Assembly (NCBI GenBank): GCA_029204225.1
Contig: MU832003.1
Span: forward strand, 28,248-92,247
Length of the DNA stretch: 64,000 nt
Reading direction: 5' to 3'
Source: Diphasiastrum complanatum
Lineage: Eukaryota; Streptophyta; Lycopodiopsida; Lycopodiales; Lycopodiaceae
This document shows, one piece after another, positions 60,990-64,000 of this stretch (positions within the stretch are counted from its first letter, which is position 1; each line of letters begins with the position of its first letter). The notes under the pieces were generated by a model, which saw only the letters and a program-made list of their open reading frames with translations, was not told the DNA's origin and did no database searches. The position numbers and the translations under genes are program-made.

Positions 60990-61760
60990 TAGAAGTCTAA
61001 TTTGACCCCAAAGGTCCTTGCCATATACTTTGTAAGTTTGTAAGTATGCTCAATGAATGACACCTCAGATGTACTAACGAGATTCCTCTGGTAAGATAGT
61101 CATGTAGTATGTGCATAACAGGTGAGAGGCCTGGGAGTACCATGAAAACTAATGACCCTGAGCTTCTTGGGCATACATAGTTGTGGTGAGAACATAGTGT
61201 CAAATGATCTGCACTTACTTTGAATGCGCTAAATATATTTCCTAAAGCAAAAGCGCTCAAGACTAATCAACGAAGGACACATGACCCCTCCTCAACTTGG
61301 CAGCAACAGCCTGTGTCTCATACAAAAGATGGGACCTGTGAATAGTGTACCCAAATATATGTAAGAGGATACTACCTCCAATGTCTATAGGCCCTAGAAG
61401 CGTTAAAGATCATAATACGAGTCTTCATTATCTGTACAATTATATCCCAATTGTCTCAAAATGAACATAGTCTATCCAAATGCCTTAGCAACCCCTCAAC
61501 TATAAATGAAATTAGTGCCACATCATTCACATATAATAATGTGGATATGAGAATGTTGCCAAGTCTACTCTCGATAGAACCATCTTTGTCAACGACACAC
61601 TCTAGCTCATTGATAGTTACAAATAACTTAATAAGAAAAAAACATAAAACCGACAGAATCACATGAGAGAGAGAATCAATAATCAAGATCATCAAATGGG
61701 AGGAATGTGAGAAATCATGATAATTCGATAGTAGGTATGGTATAGCACACAAGACTCGAG
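60990..61760 (-). pseudogene. LINE reverse-transcriptase fragment
   Basis: On the minus strand the pattern of a non-LTR retrotransposon RT is visible: INELECVVDKDGSIE, then LGNILISTLLYVNDVALIS, where YVND stands for the catalytic YADD, then EGLLRHLDRLCSF. After frameshifts come KTRIMIFNASRAYRHW and, near 61200, FDTMFSPQLCMP, matching the FDTLVTPVLLYG region downstream of the RT core. The second catalytic-motif Asp is retained but the preceding one is changed to Asn. Neither the endonuclease nor the 3' end was found. Confidence 0.65.
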
Positions 61761-61949
61761 ACTCGAGACTCGAGAGGAAACAGGTTTTGGGGGTTTAGAG
61801 AATAGTATTTTATACTTTAGTAAATTTTAGTTATAAGTATGCTCTATTCTCTCTCTCTCTTCATGGATAGTACTATATTCCAACCTACTATATTTTATAG
61901 CATTGTAGATACACTTATAAGCTAGGTAGACTTGTTTGTGCAAATAACC

Positions 61950-62864
61950 TGTAAAAGCCCCCCAATTTTTTTTTAGCACTTGTTCAATGGTGGAGATTCA
62001 CTCACCCTAAATCTAATGGACAAGATTCAATTATAGAAGTGTGTTTCTTCTACAAGCCAGATTGGATGGGTCTTCATTAGCCTATCCATAATGACCCAAA
62101 AAAGACTATATATAAATGACATTTCAACTCTTGCTTTCCCCTATCCGCAAATGAAAGAGGACCTACTGCTCTTTATGCCCTACCTTCTCTTTTGACAAAG
62201 CTGTGAATAGCTATTTCGGTAAGCCTTATTGTTTGCTACCTCTTTTTCTGCTGTACATAGTGTTATTTTTCTATGATGTTGTTGTTAAAATAAGTTGATC
62301 TGATTCATTAGTATAAGGCTTCAAATGCGATACTGTAATTAGTGTATAGTTAATTAGCTTTAACTGCATTTGGGTGTTATCGGGACGTGGACCCACTATC
62401 ATCATATCAGTTGGGCATTGAACTCATAGCCAGCTACTTGGGTTAGTCGAGTAGCCACACGAAGGAAAAATAGCCCGTATAGTTATATATTTTGGTTTCG
62501 TTATGCTATACTCACAGGGACATGTCCTGGGTTTGTCAGTACTTTTAGCCATGCTTGGCCTTTTAGTCAGACAGGTGACTTTTAGTGTGTTGACACAGTT
62601 AGAATTAAAAGTAATCATTGTGCTACTGTACTGTGGGTCCTATCAGTTGATAAGGAATAGTTGGCCTCGCCACGAGGCAAGTCGAACGGGGACACGGCAT
62701 CCCCGCCAACGGCAACCTAGTTCAATGCATGGGTTGCTGAGTGAACACTATATGTAAGTGTAATTTCATTTTGAGAAATACAGTTTGCTATGTGAGCTTG
62801 CTGAGGAGAGTGTATTCTGTCTGTGTAGCATGATCTGTGTTCATGTTTGAAGCAAATTCTAAGT
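61950..62864 (+). repeat. Probable LTR with primer-binding site at its end
   Basis: TGTAAAAGCCCCCCAATTTT looks like an LTR start. TGATATCAGAGCC at 62865-62877 differs by one base from the tRNA-iMet primer site TGGTATCAGAGC. The LTR end before it is not a clean CA, so the boundary is approximate. A TATATAAATG lies at about 62109. The element would run rightward, past the window end. Confidence 0.5.
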
Positions 62865-64000
62865 TGATATCAGAGCCGCACAGGGAGTGTACACAGTACA
62901 ACATCGCCGTTGAAGAGAGCTTCAGGAGAACTGTCTTTTGAGAGTTCGGGATTTACGGCGGGTTGAAGACGGAAGGAGAAGCATTGGTGCAGAGAGTTTG
63001 GCACACAGAAGCTTGGTGAGCTTGAGACTGTGTGAGGATTCAGAGACAAGGGTTGTCGACTGAATCAGAACCTTAGCAAACAGAATTTTGAAATTCCGAA
63101 GCAGGCTATTTGGTGTTTGTTGTCAGTGTGCATTCAAGCGGACACCGTTTGACAAATGGATTGAAGCATCAGAGTTCTAACAATAGGGTGCCCTGGTACA
63201 AGGATGATGACTACAAAAAGCCATGCTCAGCCTTGGAAGGATGGAGCAACAATTGGCAACTCTCTCAGATAGCCAAAAACAAGGCAAGGGCTTTCAGTTG
63301 AAAAAACATGGATCTTGTGATGTAGGATAGCTTTTCTTGATGTGTAAAAATCTGAAGAGGGGCACGCTGGTAGGGTGAGATAGACTACAGAGGGTCGTGG
63401 CTGGCCATGGAGCCATCAGGCTGCAGGATTGTCTAGCCATCTCCATAAGAGAGAAGGAAGAAACCATAGAGATGAAGAAGAAGGAGACCGTGGCTATCGC
63501 GCGCGTTGATCCAAGGATTGCCATAGCATTCCTAGGTGCATAGCAGCCATAGGAATTTACTTCAGCGTGCGGGTGCAGTGATAACCATTCGATTGGAGAT
63601 AAAATGATGAACGGTTGAGATCCATCTTCAAGGATGAAGCTTGGGCCGTAGGATCCACATCAATGGTTTTTTGTTGAAAGTGGCCATGAATAGTTGAAAG
63701 GGACATCACCCTTCAACTTCATTAAAAATTTTCAAAGTGAAAGTTGAGTTGGGTCCCTTCACAAGTGAAGAGTGAAGTTTCTTCAAGGTGAAGAAACAGT
63801 TCAAAAACAAGGAAAATCCCTATTTTTGGGTCCTTTGCCCGTTTTAAACCCAAACGAAAGGCTATAACCTCCAAACGAAGGGCACTCGGACTGTACTTGC
63901 AAGTACGGTACAGCAAAACAGAGTGACTGCAGCGGAGAAAGTGTTTGGAGTGTGCCAAAAGTGATTCCACCATTCCACTGGGCACGTAGTTGGGAGTTGA
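62865..64000 (+). other. Retroelement leader, no gag reached
   Basis: Sequence after the primer site, rich in AG and AAG runs like retroelement leaders. It contains no recognisable gag, protease or host coding sequence before the window ends. A run of GTGAAG and GAAGTTT motifs occurs at 63710-63800. Confidence 0.35.

Overview
This is plant nuclear DNA. It holds three host genes in a sea of decayed retrotransposons. One gene is a Whirly protein, a family specific to plants. The retroelements are plant-type Ty1/copia and Ty3/gypsy with tRNA-iMet primer sites. Introns have GT..AG ends, and intergenic DNA is AT-rich with long TC/AC microsatellites. Roughly one gene per 20 kb, mostly old single-domain transposon remnants and a 6.2 kb intron suggest a large genome such as a fern or gymnosperm, but the sequence alone does not fix the lineage.

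Layout. 1-24 kb is a nested graveyard of copia elements on both strands, with pieces of gypsy integrase and gag and two coding-like stretches I cannot identify. 24.9-31.7 kb is a two-exon ARL5-type ARF-like GTPase whose single coding intron holds a dead copia element and a possible solo LTR. 32.4-34.3 kb holds a gypsy gag, its leader and a GC-rich block. 35.0-37.8 kb is a gypsy pol with an internal segment of about 1 kb inverted. 40.5-43.6 kb (minus strand) is an eight-exon Whirly gene with a mitochondrial-type presequence. 44-54 kb holds tandem repeats, a copia element split by a fold-back repeat, and long stretches without recognisable content. 54.2-58.5 kb is a three-exon CCCH+RING splicing factor of the RNF113/CWC24 type. 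59-64 kb holds a LINE reverse-transcriptase fragment, a long TC/AC microsatellite and an LTR with a primer site whose element probably runs off the window.

The three host genes are unrelated in function (Golgi/vesicle GTPase, organelle single-stranded DNA binding, spliceosome). Nothing suggests they act together. No retroelement here looks able to move: every one has stops, frameshifts, deletions or mutated catalytic residues. The most interesting signals are the inverted segment in the gypsy pol, the evenly spaced CACACGTGTG palindromes in one copia LTR, the copia remnants whose middle has been removed, and the three gene models, of which the Whirly model has to be pieced together from eight short exons.
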